Shown here: piece after piece, positions 36,461-45,442 of the stretch | How positions within the stretch are numbered: position 1 is the first letter of the stretch | Layout: each line of letters opens with the position of its first letter | DNA from: Novosphingobium sp. Leaf2 | GTDB taxonomy: Bacteria > Pseudomonadota > Alphaproteobacteria > Sphingomonadales > Sphingomonadaceae | Length of the DNA: 64,000 nt | Assembly (NCBI RefSeq): GCF_001421325.1 | Contig: NZ_LMJY01000017.1 | Location: forward strand, 62,001-126,000 | Direction: 5' to 3' | Made by a program: the position numbers and the translations under genes | The notes under the pieces: generated by a model | Databases searched by the model: none | The model's input: the letters and a program-made list of their open reading frames with translations, nothing else | What the model was told of the DNA's origin: nothing

Positions 36461-37264
36461 CTAGTCTCCTCGCGCGGCCATGCCCGACAGCCAGTCGCGC
36501 ACGATCGTGTTGAACTGGTCGGGACACGTGACGTTGCAGCCGTGGCCACCGGTGGGCATGCGGGCGATGCCGGAACCTGCAATTCCCGCATGCAGCCGGT
36601 CCGAACACAGGGCGGGAACCAGCACGTCGTCGTCAGCGACGATGACGAGCGTTGGGGTCATGATCTCGCCAAGGCGGTCGTCGATGTCGAAAGCCATCAG
36701 TGCCTGTGCCCGCGCGCGAAGCGTGGCGGCGCCCTGGAATGTCTCCACCTGTTCGGCCAGTTGCGCCTGGAGCCGGGCATCGTTGCGCGTGACCCAGTTT
36801 GCCGGAAAGAGAAACACCGGCTGGGCGCGGAAATAGGCTTGCGGACCGCCCTGTTCGAGGACGGCCAGCCGCATCTCGATGCAGCGGCGGAAATGGGGAT
36901 TGGGCCGTGACCAGCCGTTGACCAGTATCAGGCCGCCCAGCTGTCCGGGCGACCGCAGGGCCAGGGCGAGGCCGGCGAGCGCGCCTGCGGCATGTCCGAT
37001 GATGACGGGCCGCTCCAGCCGCAAGGCGTCGATCAAAAGAGCCAGATCATCAGCCAGAAAGTCCGCATCCACCGTGTCCGGCATTGCCCGGTCGCTGCGC
37101 GCCGTGCCGCGATGATCGTAGATGTGGACGCAAAAGGCGTGGGCCAAAGCATCGATGTTGGGATGCCAATAGTCTCCCGCGCCGCCCAGCCCTGCCGAAA
37201 GGATCAGCGCGGGCAGGGCGGGATCGCCATGACGCTCCCAGTATATGCCGGCGGTACGCGGCAT
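36461..37264 (-). CDS. rutD: RutD, alpha/beta-hydrolase fold protein of pyrimidine degradation
   Basis: A 267-residue alpha/beta-hydrolase fold protein. [13 protein letters not shown] and [12 protein letters not shown] near the N-terminus match RutD. The nucleophile elbow is G90-H-A-A-G94, so the usual Ser is Ala92. E. coli RutD likewise has Ala (GHALG) there, so the change is a feature of the family and not damage. The His-containing GGHGCNVT motif is near residue 245. RutD speeds hydrolysis of aminoacrylate to malonic semialdehyde. The stop of rutC and the ATG here are adjacent, consistent with co-translation. Confidence 0.92.
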   Translation of the reverse strand: MPRTAGIYWERHGDPALPALILSAGLGGAGDYWHPNIDALAHAFCVHIYDHRGTARSDRAMPDTVDADFLADDLALLIDALRLERPVIIGHAAGALAGLALALRSPGQLGGLILVNGWSRPNPHFRRCIEMRLAVLEQGGPQAYFRAQPVFLFPANWVTRNDARLQAQLAEQVETFQGAATLRARAQALMAFDIDDRLGEIMTPTLVIVADDDVLVPALCSDRLHAGIAGSGIARMPTGGHGCNVTCPDQFNTIVRDWLSGMAARGD

Positions 37265-37660
37265 TCAGGCGGCCGCCGAGCCGATACAGGCGACGCTCGC
37301 CACCTCGACCAGGCATTCGGGCCGCACCAGTCCGACCTGCACGCAAAAGCGTGCCGGCTTGTCACCGGGGAAATACGCACCATACACCGCGTTGATCGCG
37401 GGATAATCTGCCCAGTCCTTGAGGAACACATGGTTGAAGGTGACGTCGGCCATGGTCGCGCCGGCAGCCTCCAGCGTGATGCGCACGGACTCCAAGACAT
37501 GCCGGGTCTGCGCCGCCGCGTCGCCGACGTGCAACACGGTGCCGTCCTCACCAAGCGCCAGCATGCCGGCCACGAAAACCATGCCGTTCGCCTTGGTGCC
37601 ACAGGAATACGGCGCGATCGGGGTTGGGAACTGCGGCGGATTGATGGCTTCAAATGGCAT
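37265..37660 (-). CDS. rutC: RutC, RidA-family enamine/aminoacrylate deaminase
   Basis: A 131-residue protein of the RidA/YjgF family, normal in length. [24 protein letters not shown] and [19 protein letters not shown] carry the trimer-interface and Arg residues of the family. In the rut pathway it acts on peroxyaminoacrylate or aminoacrylate. The ATG at 37660 lies within the end of rutB (11-nt overlap), so translation is probably coupled. Position and similarity both fit RutC, not a general RidA. Confidence 0.92.
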   Translation of the reverse strand: MPFEAINPPQFPTPIAPYSCGTKANGMVFVAGMLALGEDGTVLHVGDAAAQTRHVLESVRITLEAAGATMADVTFNHVFLKDWADYPAINAVYGAYFPGDKPARFCVQVGLVRPECLVEVASVACIGSAAA

Positions 37661-38378
37661 GCGTGTGTCCTTCCGGGCTTGGTGTTTCAATGGCGTTGGC
37701 CTGGTGCGCCCAGCTGCAGAAGGCATCAACGGTGGACACCCATCCGAAGAACGTCTCGACATTGTAGAGCGTCGCCTCCTGCAGGAAGGCCGGGCCAAGA
37801 TGATGCGTCGCATCGCCCAGCAGCACTCCGAAATATTCGAGGTGAAAGCCATCGCGCAGCGTGCTTTCGACGCAGACGTTGGTCGCGATGCCCACGAACA
37901 CGAGGTTGCGGATGCTGCGCGAGCGCAGGACGCTGTCGAGCTGGGAGTTGAAGAAGGCGCTGTACCGGGTTTTAGCTACGCAGATGTCGCCTGGCTGGGG
38001 CGCCAGCGCATCGACGATCGCATAGTCCCAGCCCCCGCGTGCAAGCAGCTTGCCCGACAATTCGGGACGCCGGCGCATGGTCTTCAAGGCATTGGATTTG
38101 TGCCAGTTCGGAGAGCCGGGTCCGCCCGCCTCCACATAGTCCCGATCCCACCCGTTCTGCAAGTAGACGATCTGGATGCCGCCCGCGCGGGCCGCGTTCA
38201 GCACGCGGTCGATATGTCCTATGGTTGCCGCAGCGCCCGATATGTCGAAGCCGGCCAGATCGACATAGCCGCCCGGCGAGGCATAGGCATTCTGCATGTC
38301 GATCACGATCACGGCGGTCTCGGCATGCCTGATATCGAGGGGCTCCGGTCGGGCGGGCAGAACTGATTGCACAGACAT
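37650..38378 (-). CDS. rutB: RutB, ureidoacrylate amidohydrolase
   Basis: A 242-residue cysteine hydrolase of the isochorismatase fold. The triad is Asp27 (VIDMQNAY), Lys136 (VAKTRYSAF) and Cys169 ([15 protein letters not shown]). RutB hydrolyses ureidoacrylate to aminoacrylate and carbamate. AAAGGAG lies close before the ATG. It is the first gene of the operon rutB-rutC-rutD-rutA followed by the NCS1 permease; the promoter should lie in the gene-free stretch beginning at 38379. Confidence 0.93.
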   Translation of the reverse strand: MSVQSVLPARPEPLDIRHAETAVIVIDMQNAYASPGGYVDLAGFDISGAAATIGHIDRVLNAARAGGIQIVYLQNGWDRDYVEAGGPGSPNWHKSNALKTMRRRPELSGKLLARGGWDYAIVDALAPQPGDICVAKTRYSAFFNSQLDSVLRSRSIRNLVFVGIATNVCVESTLRDGFHLEYFGVLLGDATHHLGPAFLQEATLYNVETFFGWVSTVDAFCSWAHQANAIETPSPEGHTHAI

Positions 38379-39332
38379 GGGCACGCTCCTTTGAATCCCA
38401 AAAGCACTGCCGCCGGGCGGAAATGACGATGGGTTCGATCCTGGCCAACGTAGTGTGGACCAGAGGATATCGCCCACCCGCAAGGCGTTGCCTTCAAGGT
38501 CGAGCGGGACTGACTGGAGCAAGGTGCCCCATTTGCAGGGCGAGGATCAAGCTGGCGTGCAAGAAAAAGCCGCAGCGCTCTTTTGCAACCCGCGTAATGA
38601 AACCGCGCCACCCGGATTGGCGCCATAGCATGCGGCATCAGCGACCGGGATGTGGCGATCAAAGCCTGGTGCCTGCCGGGTCGCACCATGACGGCCGTCC
38701 GTCAGCGCCCCACACAACGGCTCTGCCGTGCCTGGATCGGCGCGGCGAGGAGGCGAGCAGCTGCCTGCCATGCCCCGACCACGGCACGACTTGGCGGAGT
38801 GCAGCCGTTTGGACCTTATCCGAAGCGAGGCGTTATCATCCCCGAACCCTGATCCGGCCATGGCAGGGTGAGCGGAAACGGGTCAGCGCCTGCCGGCTCC
38901 ACGCGGTGATGTGGACTTATCATCATGAAAGGCCGGAACCTTCGTCGCGCCCGAAACAACGGCATCCGCTGCCTGCCTCTATGCCGGCTGGGCGCGCGCT
39001 TCGTTCTGCCTCACGCGTGATTCCTTGACGGTGAGGTCGGGACGGCGTTCCGCCGCCATTGCCGTCTCGATGCCGTGGAAACAAACTTTCCGCGCCAGTG
39101 CGGCGAACCGGTTGGGGAAACGAGCCACGTATCATCCGCAACCCAGCACGCATTGCCTTGGGTTTCAGGACAGGGAGATCGACGGCCAGTTGGCGAAAAC
39201 GCCCCCGATTCGACCCTCCAAATCACCCGGACCAAGCTGGACGGGGGGTGTCACCGCAAAGCCGATGTTTGCTATGTTATGCATGATTTTCGGGGTTTTT
39301 CGAGCGCGCTATCGCTTGGAAACGAAGTGCCC
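38379..39332. other. gene-free stretch between rutB and tRNA-Thr
   Basis: No coding region convinces here in 954 bases: open frames are short, Arg/Pro-rich and without familiar motifs. The first part must hold the rut promoter. The rest ends at the 3' side of tRNA-Thr, a common integration site, so it could be decayed remnant DNA, but I see no integrase, attachment repeat or transposon end. No clear RutR-type operator was found. Confidence 0.45.
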
Positions 39333-39408
39333 TGGTGCCGCTTACAGGACTCGAACCTGTGACCCCCGCATTACGAATGCGATGCTCTACCAACTGAGCT
39401 AAAGCGGC
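39333..39408 (-). tRNA. tRNA-Thr (anticodon CGT)
   Basis: The 76-nt gene on the minus strand forms the cloverleaf: acceptor arm GCCGCTT (39402-39408) with AAGCGGC, D arm GCTC/GAGC, anticodon loop TTCGTAA with CGT as anticodon (reads ACG), a G-T pair at one end of the anticodon stem, and T loop TTCGAGT. The 3' CCA is encoded at 39333-39335. Confidence 0.97.
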
Positions 39409-39503
39409 GCGCCTTGTGGGCAGGGGCGGCGTTTACATGGGGGAGGGGCGGGACGCAATTGCCTTTTTCAAGCTTCGTCCGCGGTAGAGAGATCAGACGG
39501 TCA

Positions 39504-39530
39504 GGGCCGCCGGATAGTCTCCGACGGCCC
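39504..39530 (-). terminator. hairpin downstream of the fasciclin gene
   Basis: GGGCCGCCGGA (39504-39514) pairs with TCCGACGGCCC (39520-39530) with one mismatch and a five-base loop. It follows the fasciclin stop by about 35 nt on the minus strand. The following bases hold no long T run, so termination strength is uncertain. Confidence 0.5.
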
Positions 39531-39565
39531 CTCCCTGCTCGCACCTTCAGGGGGGCGCGGTGCGA

Positions 39566-40126
39566 TCAGGGCATCAGCACGGCGTTGATCACGTGGATCA
39601 CGCCGTTGGACTGCATGACGTTGGGGATGGTGATGCGGGCCTTGCCGCCCTTGGCATCGGTCAGCCACCAGCCGCCGGCCTTGTCCTTCCAGGCCGTCAG
39701 CGTTTCGCCTTCCACCGTGGTCAGCTCGGCCTTGCCGCCGTGCGCCTTGGCGTTGGCCGCGATGTCGGCGGCGGTGAGGCGGCCCGGGACGACGTGATAG
39801 GTCAGGATCTTGGTCAGCTGATCCTTGTTCTCAGGCTTCAGCAGTGTGTCGACGGTGCCGGCGGGCAGCTTCTTGAACGCCTCGTTGGTGGGCGCAAATA
39901 CGGTGAACGGACCGGGGCCCTTGAGCGTGTCGACCAGGCCTGCCGCTTTTACGGCTGCGACCAGCGTGGTGTGATCCTTCGAATTGACCGCGTTATCGAC
40001 GATGTCCTTGGTCGGGTACATCGCAGCGCCGCCCACCATGGGGTTCTTGGCCTGCGCGGCAGTGCCGCCGGCGAACAGCGCGGTGGTCATCAGGGCAACG
40101 GCAAATGTGCGTGATAGGGTTTTCAT
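39566..40126 (-). CDS. Secreted fasciclin-domain protein
   Basis: A 186-residue exported protein with a signal peptide at residues 1-27 ([20 protein letters not shown]) and one fasciclin (FAS1) domain: the H1 motif [19 protein letters not shown] and the H2-type [12 protein letters not shown] at the C-terminus are clear, as is [15 protein letters not shown]1 domains mediate adhesion or extracellular binding. The ATG at 40126 starts the signal peptide. It lies downstream of an ECF sigma/anti-sigma pair, an arrangement also known for sigma-K and the FAS1 proteins MPT70/83 of mycobacteria, and is the likely target of that sigma factor. Confidence 0.92.
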   Translation of the reverse strand: MKTLSRTFAVALMTTALFAGGTAAQAKNPMVGGAAMYPTKDIVDNAVNSKDHTTLVAAVKAAGLVDTLKGPGPFTVFAPTNEAFKKLPAGTVDTLLKPENKDQLTKILTYHVVPGRLTAADIAANAKAHGGKAELTTVEGETLTAWKDKAGGWWLTDAKGGKARITIPNVMQSNGVIHVINAVLMP

Positions 40127-40207
40127 GTCGGCATCCTCGTCTCGCACCCCGATTTGTGGAATGCACCGGAAGATACGCACGAGAAGCCTGTCTGGATGCA
40201 GCCCGGA

Positions 40208-40936
40208 TCAGATGCTGGCAATTATTCCCGTCAGCACCGGCTTGCCGCTTGGGCCGGGATGCGGCGCACTGGCGGGATCTTCCATCGTGATGGCAAGCGT
40301 GGCGCCATCGTGCAGGAAAGGGCGCAGCGCCGGACGGACGGTTAGAGGCACTCCCGCACCGGCCAGCAGGCCTAGCGAGCGAGGAACGCCGTCCTCGGGG
40401 ATCACCCATAGTTCAGGGCTTTTCCCATGCGCCGCCAGCGCCTGCGGGCCAACCCGCAACAGCCCGGCCTTGGGATCGTAGGCCACCGCGATCCGCGCCG
40501 CATCGCTTGCTCCGGCCAACTGGGCGACGGCGACCGGAGCTGCGGCCGATATGGCAGGCGGGGCGGGCCGTGGCAGTTGGACGGGGTTGAACGCGATGAC
40601 CAGGGCAAGGCACGCGGCCACGGCGCTGGCCGCCAGTGCGCCGGCCCGCCAGGCCTTGAGACGCGCGGCGATGTTCGTGACCGGCGCCGGGGCGGCCACG
40701 CCGATCCGGGCTTCCACCGCGTTCCAGACACGGAGCGATGGCTCGGCATAAGGAATCGCGTCGAGCAGCGGCGCAAGGCGCAGGCTCCACGCTTCCACGG
40801 CGGCGGCGAAAGCCGGGTCGGACAGGCACAGCCGCAGGGCCTGGGCCCGCTCCGTCCCGTCGAGCAGATTGAGCGCGAGTTCGGCGGCAAGCGCCTCGCG
40901 GTCAGCGTCCGGGCTTTCGGGCGGCACGTCAACCAT
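40208..40936 (-). CDS. RskA-type membrane anti-sigma factor
   Basis: A 242-residue protein with the anti-sigma-K layout: an N-terminal cytoplasmic helical domain (ALNLLDGTERAQALRLCLSDPAF), one membrane segment near residue 105 (ALAASAVAACLALVIAF) and a periplasmic RskA C-terminal domain with SPELWVIPEDGVPRSLGLL. It should hold the sigma factor at the membrane until an envelope signal releases it. The start overlaps the sigma-factor stop by 8 nt, showing coupling. There is no zinc-binding HxxxCxxC motif, as in other RskA proteins. Confidence 0.88.
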   Translation of the reverse strand: MVDVPPESPDADREALAAELALNLLDGTERAQALRLCLSDPAFAAAVEAWSLRLAPLLDAIPYAEPSLRVWNAVEARIGVAAPAPVTNIAARLKAWRAGALAASAVAACLALVIAFNPVQLPRPAPPAISAAAPVAVAQLAGASDAARIAVAYDPKAGLLRVGPQALAAHGKSPELWVIPEDGVPRSLGLLAGAGVPLTVRPALRPFLHDGATLAITMEDPASAPHPGPSGKPVLTGIIASI

Positions 40937-41507
40937 CGCCCAGGCAGCCTTTGAGCTTCATCATCCCGCGCCGGATCCAGCTTTTCACCGTGCTCAGCGG
41001 GCTCTCCACCCGGTCGGCCAGTTGCTGATACGTCAGCCCGTCCAGGAACGTGCGGCGGATCGCGTCCGCCTCGTGCGTGTTCAGACCGTCCAGACAGGCA
41101 TGCAGGCGCAGGCGGAACTGGTCGTCCTCCAGCAGGCGATCGGCCAGCGGCGCGTCATCGGCGATCAGCGCCAGGCTGGCATCGCCAGTGGGCGGGGCAT
41201 GGCGTTCGTGCGCGCGCTTCCAGTCCACCGCCGCGTTGCGCGCAATGGCGGCAAGCCAGCTTATCGGGCTGGCCCGCACTTCGTCGAACGCGCCGGCGCG
41301 CCGCCACACTTTGACATAGACATCCTGCAAGACGTCCTCCGCAGCCTGGGTATCTCCACAGATACGAAGGCAGATGCCAAACAGTTTCGCGGACGTCATG
41401 TCATAGACCTGGCGCAGCGCCGATGCGTCGCCAGACGCGGTCTGGCGAAGGGCCGTACTCAGCCTCTCTCGCCGCTCTGCCTGATCTGCCCCACCCCGTT
41501 CGCCCAT
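40929..41507 (-). CDS. ECF sigma-70 factor (SigK-like)
   Basis: A 192-residue extracytoplasmic-function sigma factor. Region 2 is seen in FGICLRICGDTQAAEDVLQDVYVKVWRRAGAF (with the DVLQDVY core), and region 4 in FLDGLTYQQLADRVESPLSTVKSWIRRGMMKLK. It directs RNA polymerase to a small regulon controlled by the following RskA-type factor. The operon order sigma, anti-sigma, fasciclin is compact. The only start considered is ATG at 41507; no clear Shine-Dalgarno supports it. Confidence 0.9.
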   Translation of the reverse strand: MGERGGADQAERRERLSTALRQTASGDASALRQVYDMTSAKLFGICLRICGDTQAAEDVLQDVYVKVWRRAGAFDEVRASPISWLAAIARNAAVDWKRAHERHAPPTGDASLALIADDAPLADRLLEDDQFRLRLHACLDGLNTHEADAIRRTFLDGLTYQQLADRVESPLSTVKSWIRRGMMKLKGCLGDG

Positions 41508-41601
41508 GCTTCAGTCGTGCCCGTTTCGGGGCTCTGGATCAATCCCGAACACGCCAACGCAGGCGACAAATTGCGCCTGGGCGTGCGGGAGTCGCAGCAG
41601 C

Positions 41602-42393
41602 CTAGCGGCGGGCGATGATGGTGTAGATCGGGCGCACCCGGTCGCCATATTTGAAGGTGTTCCAAGTCACGGTGCTGTTCTTGAAGCCCAGGATTCCCAG
41701 GTATTCCTGCACCAGAAGGGGCGGCAGGCGAAACCAGCCATCGTTGATGCCACCGGGCTTCGCGGCGCGCGGCATGAACCGCGGCGTGCGCCTGAACCGG
41801 CTGGCGATCCGTCCGTAAGGGGAGGTGTCGGACACGATCACCGCTTCGCGTGCCAGCCTTGCGCCGTTCTGCAGCGCCAGAAACGGGTCGCGCACATGCA
41901 GCAGGATGCTGCCGAAAACGGCTATATCCACCGGCCCGATTGAGCGCGGAATGTCGTAGACCACGCCGTTCACCATTCTTGCGCTGGATTGAAACGCTTC
42001 GTGGCAAAGCCAGTAGCCGTTGTTGATCCGGCGCAAATGCTGCCGCCGCTCGGCGCGGGTGGCGTCGTGGTCATTCTCGGCAAACGGCACGATGTCCCAG
42101 TCGTAGTCGTCCGACAGATCGAAGGACACGACCTCGGCCCCGGCCTGTTCGATATGGAAGCTGAGGATTCCCGATGCCGCGCCCACGTCCAGCACCCGCT
42201 TTCCAGCAAAATCGCAATGGCCCAGATAATCGTCGATCAAGCCGCGAAGGTCCCATTCGCCCTGCACGGTGCCGTGAGCGGGGATGTCCATCGTATGATA
42301 GAAGTAGCACTCATCGAGGGACGCGATCTTGCACGGGGCGGCGTAAGGCGATGCGATCGTAGATGTCTGGTCGACAATCGTAGTGGCATTCAT
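41602..42393 (-). CDS. SAM-dependent methyltransferase
   Basis: A 263-residue class I methyltransferase with the SAM-binding motif VLDVGAASGILSFHIEQ and the acidic loop VVSFDLSDDYD, followed by IAVFGSILLHVRDPFLAL. It resembles the tRNA (mo5U34) methyltransferase-like and surface-sugar methyltransferases found in polysaccharide loci. Its position at the end of the Kdo/capsule block suggests that it methylates a glycan or a lipid-linked sugar (inference). The ATG at 42393 drops 22 residues without a motif. Confidence 0.78.
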   Translation of the reverse strand: MNATTIVDQTSTIASPYAAPCKIASLDECYFYHTMDIPAHGTVQGEWDLRGLIDDYLGHCDFAGKRVLDVGAASGILSFHIEQAGAEVVSFDLSDDYDWDIVPFAENDHDATRAERRQHLRRINNGYWLCHEAFQSSARMVNGVVYDIPRSIGPVDIAVFGSILLHVRDPFLALQNGARLAREAVIVSDTSPYGRIASRFRRTPRFMPRAAKPGGINDGWFRLPPLLVQEYLGILGFKNSTVTWNTFKYGDRVRPIYTIIARR

Positions 42394-42548
42394 GATCTTT
42401 TTCGCCTTAAAAGCATCGTTACGGGATCTGTCGGATAAAGGCCTAGCGCCTACCCGCATGGATGGCTGGCAGCCTATTCATCATTGCTGCGACACCTGCG
42501 TGACAAGGATCCGCGCGCATCGTGCCGGCGGTACGCCGCCATCTGCGG

Positions 42549-43742
42549 TCAGACCGGCGGGGCGGGCATCAGGCCCTCGATCGCACGGGCCACGGTGGCG
42601 ATGTGTTCGCTCCAGGTCGGGTTGTGCCACGTGGGCAGGCGCGCCATCTGGGCGGCGTAGGCGGGGCCTCGCGCGGCATAGTCCAGAATGGCTGCTTTCC
42701 ACCCCGGGCCGTCCAGCGGGTCGATATAGTCCGGCACGTCCTCGCCCACTTCGCGCAAGGCGGGAATGTCGCTGCACAAGGCCGGGGTGCCGACCGACAG
42801 CGCTTCGGCCACCGGCATCCCGTAGCCTTCCGCGAACGAGGGCATCAGCAGCGCGCGCGCGCCGCGCAGCAGGGCGGAAAGGCGCGCATCGGAACAGCCG
42901 CTCAACTCGTCCACATGGCCGCTAAGGGCCGGGCAGCGTTCCAGCATGTCGACGATCTGCTCGTTCTCCCAGCCCCGGCGACCGATCACGACCAGGCGCG
43001 GCACCTCTTCGGGCGGTAGGGTTTCGGCCAGATGCCGCCACAAGTGCAGCAGCAGGAGGTGGTTCTTGCGCGGCTCGATCGTGCCCAGACACACGAAGTA
43101 GGGGCGCGCATCCGGGCCGCGTTCGGGCGCGGCGGGGGGCAGCGCCTCAGTGCCCAGCAGCGCCACATGCACCCGCGCGTCGGGCTTGAGCCACGGTTGC
43201 AGCGAGCGGCCGGTGGCGGCGGAATTGACGATCACCGCGTTGGCAGTGGCGGCCACCGTCTCGATCCGGTGGCGGTGCAGCGCCGCGCCGGAGGGGCGGG
43301 CGTATTCGGGAAACTCTATCGGGATGAGATCGTGCACCAGGCACACGAACCTGGCCCTCTCGCGCGCCAAGATGCGGCGCACCGTGTCCATCTTCGTCAG
43401 GTGATGGGGCGATGCCTGGACGTAGACCTTGCCGGTACCCACCCCGCGCCGGGTCGGCCACAGCGCGATCAGATGCGGCAGGGCGGACAGCACCGAACGC
43501 TGGTGCGGGTTATCGTCCTGGCTGGACCAGCGGCGCTCCATCTCGTCCAGAAACTGCAGCGCGGCGCGCCGGTTCAGCCGTCCGTAGCGGCCGATGGGAT
43601 GCACCGCAGCGAACGTCAGGCGATCGCCGTACAGCCCCAGCAGACCGCGCGCGTAAGCCATCTCCACCCGGTCCACCCCCGAAGGCGTGGAATAGCGCCC
43701 CCGTGAAATCAGGCGCGAAATGTCGAGGATGACGTCGGCCAT
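42549..43742 (-). CDS. Glycosyltransferase, GT4 (group 1) type
   Basis: A 397-residue retaining glycosyltransferase of the GT-B fold. The C-terminal nucleotide-sugar site is marked by YFVCLGTIEPRKNHLLLLHLW, the family EX7E region by SFAEGYGMPVAEALSVGTPALCSD. The N-terminal DISRLISRGRYSTPSGVDRVE is also seen in capsule/exopolysaccharide transferases. It should transfer a sugar onto a capsule or lipid acceptor. It follows the KpsC-like gene by 5 nt, so both belong to the same operon. Confidence 0.86.
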   Translation of the reverse strand: MADVILDISRLISRGRYSTPSGVDRVEMAYARGLLGLYGDRLTFAAVHPIGRYGRLNRRAALQFLDEMERRWSSQDDNPHQRSVLSALPHLIALWPTRRGVGTGKVYVQASPHHLTKMDTVRRILARERARFVCLVHDLIPIEFPEYARPSGAALHRHRIETVAATANAVIVNSAATGRSLQPWLKPDARVHVALLGTEALPPAAPERGPDARPYFVCLGTIEPRKNHLLLLHLWRHLAETLPPEEVPRLVVIGRRGWENEQIVDMLERCPALSGHVDELSGCSDARLSALLRGARALLMPSFAEGYGMPVAEALSVGTPALCSDIPALREVGEDVPDYIDPLDGPGWKAAILDYAARGPAYAAQMARLPTWHNPTWSEHIATVARAIEGLMPAPPV

Positions 43743-43747
43743 GCGCG

Positions 43748-45442
43748 CTAACCCCTCCTTAACGCGGTCATAAGGCGTCCTTGCCAGCGCCGCAGCGGCG
43801 CCACCCAGCCCAGACGGTTGACGGCGGTGGCATTCGCCATGCGGCCCACCAGCACCTCGGGCGGGCAGGGCAAACCGCTCACCGGATCGAGATAGCGCGG
43901 GTAGAGGATCAACACCCCGGCCACCAGCGCGTCCAGCGAAAGCGCCCTGCCGCGCCGCTCCGGCACCGCGCCCAGATCGCGGGTCAGCCCCCAGCCGGCG
44001 TAGAAGGGGGTGCCGTGGCAGGTGACATCGCGCCCGCGCAAAAGCGCCTCGAAGCCGGTGAGCGAGGTGAGCACGTGCACGCCGTCCACCGCATCGAGCA
44101 GTGGCGCCATCCCGCCGCCGCGCATGATCTTGTCAGCAAATTCAAGGACCTGGCTGTCCGGAACTGCACCCTTGCGGTGTCCTGCATCCACGTCCGGGTG
44201 GGGTCGGAACCAGATTTCGGCGTCCGGCTCCAGCGCGCGAGCACGGCGCAGGAGGTCGAGGTTGGAAAGCCCCCCGCCCGCCGCCAGCATCGACATGTCG
44301 TCTTCTACCTGTGCCGGCACCAGGATGCGGCGGTGTCCGGCGTTGCGCGCAGGGATCGCCTTTGCCGCAGCATCCCCGGCCGCATATTTGCTGATGCCCG
44401 CCGCCACGATGGTTTCGCGCAACGCCCGCGCACGCGCCAGCAGGGCGGGGGCGAAATCGGTGGTGGACAGGATATGCTCCAGATCGCTGGGGCCTGAGGG
44501 GTCGAAGTGGATGCCGCTGGCGTCCACCACCACGGAAGATGGCGGCACCAGGTCCACCCCCAGCCCCGCTGAACGCACGAAGCCGTCCTCCACGCGCACC
44601 AGCGGCACGCTGCGCGCCTGTGCACCCGCGATCAACGCCGGCGAGACGCGCGAGGGCCAGATGGCGACGGCACCCCCGGCCTTTTGCGCGACCGCCAGGG
44701 CGCGGGTGGGGCTGCGGACCATGCGCAGGCGGCGCTGGGGATGCCATAAAAAGCGCTGTATCTCCGAGCGTTTCCACCAAGCCATGCCGCAGGCGACCGC
44801 GATCGGGCGGTTGGCGTCCAGCATGGCGCGCCAGCCGGCCAGTACGTCGATCGTCTCGTTCAGGCCAGCCGGTTCGCCAGTGAACGGGTTGCGATAGACC
44901 ACGCCGGACACCGCCCGATACGCGAGGCAGTCGAGCATCGCGGAATCGCCGCCGCCGAATCGTCCTGGGGAGAGGATCCGCACCGGCACCCCGGCGATGC
45001 GCGCCAGGGCCACCCATTCATCGTCACCATGCGCCGCAAGGCAGCGCGCCTTGTCCAGCACCGACCACGGATCGACATCGCCGCGCCAGGCGCCGCCCTC
45101 CTTCGCCACCAGGCCCGCGAGCGCGCGCGCCATGTGCCGGTCCGTCGCGATCCACACCGCCGAGCGGCGATCAGATGCGTTCAATGCTTCAAGGTGGGCG
45201 GCAAGATCGCGCACCCGGCGCGGACGCAGCACAGTGCCGACGGGCTGGTCAAGCGCTGCGGGTTCGGCCCAGAACCGGCCACCAACCGTCGCCGCCCGAA
45301 TGCGGGCGAACACGGCCAGCATTTCATCAGCCTCACCGTTGCCGGCAGGGCACTCGTTGGCGCAGGACACGCTGCCGTGCGCTTTTGGAAAGGGCGGGCT
45401 GCGCAGCAGGGGCAGGATTGCGCTCAAGGCCGCGTGCCCCAT
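43748..45442 (-). CDS. KpsC-like Kdo transferase (capsule linker)
   Basis: A 564-residue protein of the KpsC/LipA-type capsule family. The second module is intact, with VRVEDGFVRSAGLG, IWFRPHPDVDAGHR, HVLTSLTGFEALLRG and HGTPFYAGWGLTRDL. KpsC of E. coli (about 675 residues) has two Kdo-transferase modules; here the EDGF and RPHPDV motifs appear once and the first 220 residues hold only the tail of a first module, so it is shortened. KpsC adds the Kdo linker between the lipid anchor and group 2 capsule. It overlaps the histidine phosphatase gene by 19 nt. Confidence 0.85.
   Translation of the reverse strand: MGHAALSAILPLLRSPPFPKAHGSVSCANECPAGNGEADEMLAVFARIRAATVGGRFWAEPAALDQPVGTVLRPRRVRDLAAHLEALNASDRRSAVWIATDRHMARALAGLVAKEGGAWRGDVDPWSVLDKARCLAAHGDDEWVALARIAGVPVRILSPGRFGGGDSAMLDCLAYRAVSGVVYRNPFTGEPAGLNETIDVLAGWRAMLDANRPIAVACGMAWWKRSEIQRFLWHPQRRLRMVRSPTRALAVAQKAGGAVAIWPSRVSPALIAGAQARSVPLVRVEDGFVRSAGLGVDLVPPSSVVVDASGIHFDPSGPSDLEHILSTTDFAPALLARARALRETIVAAGISKYAAGDAAAKAIPARNAGHRRILVPAQVEDDMSMLAAGGGLSNLDLLRRARALEPDAEIWFRPHPDVDAGHRKGAVPDSQVLEFADKIMRGGGMAPLLDAVDGVHVLTSLTGFEALLRGRDVTCHGTPFYAGWGLTRDLGAVPERRGRALSLDALVAGVLILYPRYLDPVSGLPCPPEVLVGRMANATAVNRLGWVAPLRRWQGRLMTALRRG

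Noticed and set aside
38435-38475. RutR operator (TTGACCA-type palindrome) before rutB
   Set aside because: TGGACCAGAGG resembles one half only; the second half is absent.
38423-39028. 201-residue open frame before the tRNA
   Set aside because: No motif, no Shine-Dalgarno and a composition of random GC-rich DNA.
39025-39402. Open frame running into tRNA-Thr, with a CDPRITNAM-type end
   Set aside because: This tail is a well-known artefact of reading across a tRNA gene; there is no other support.
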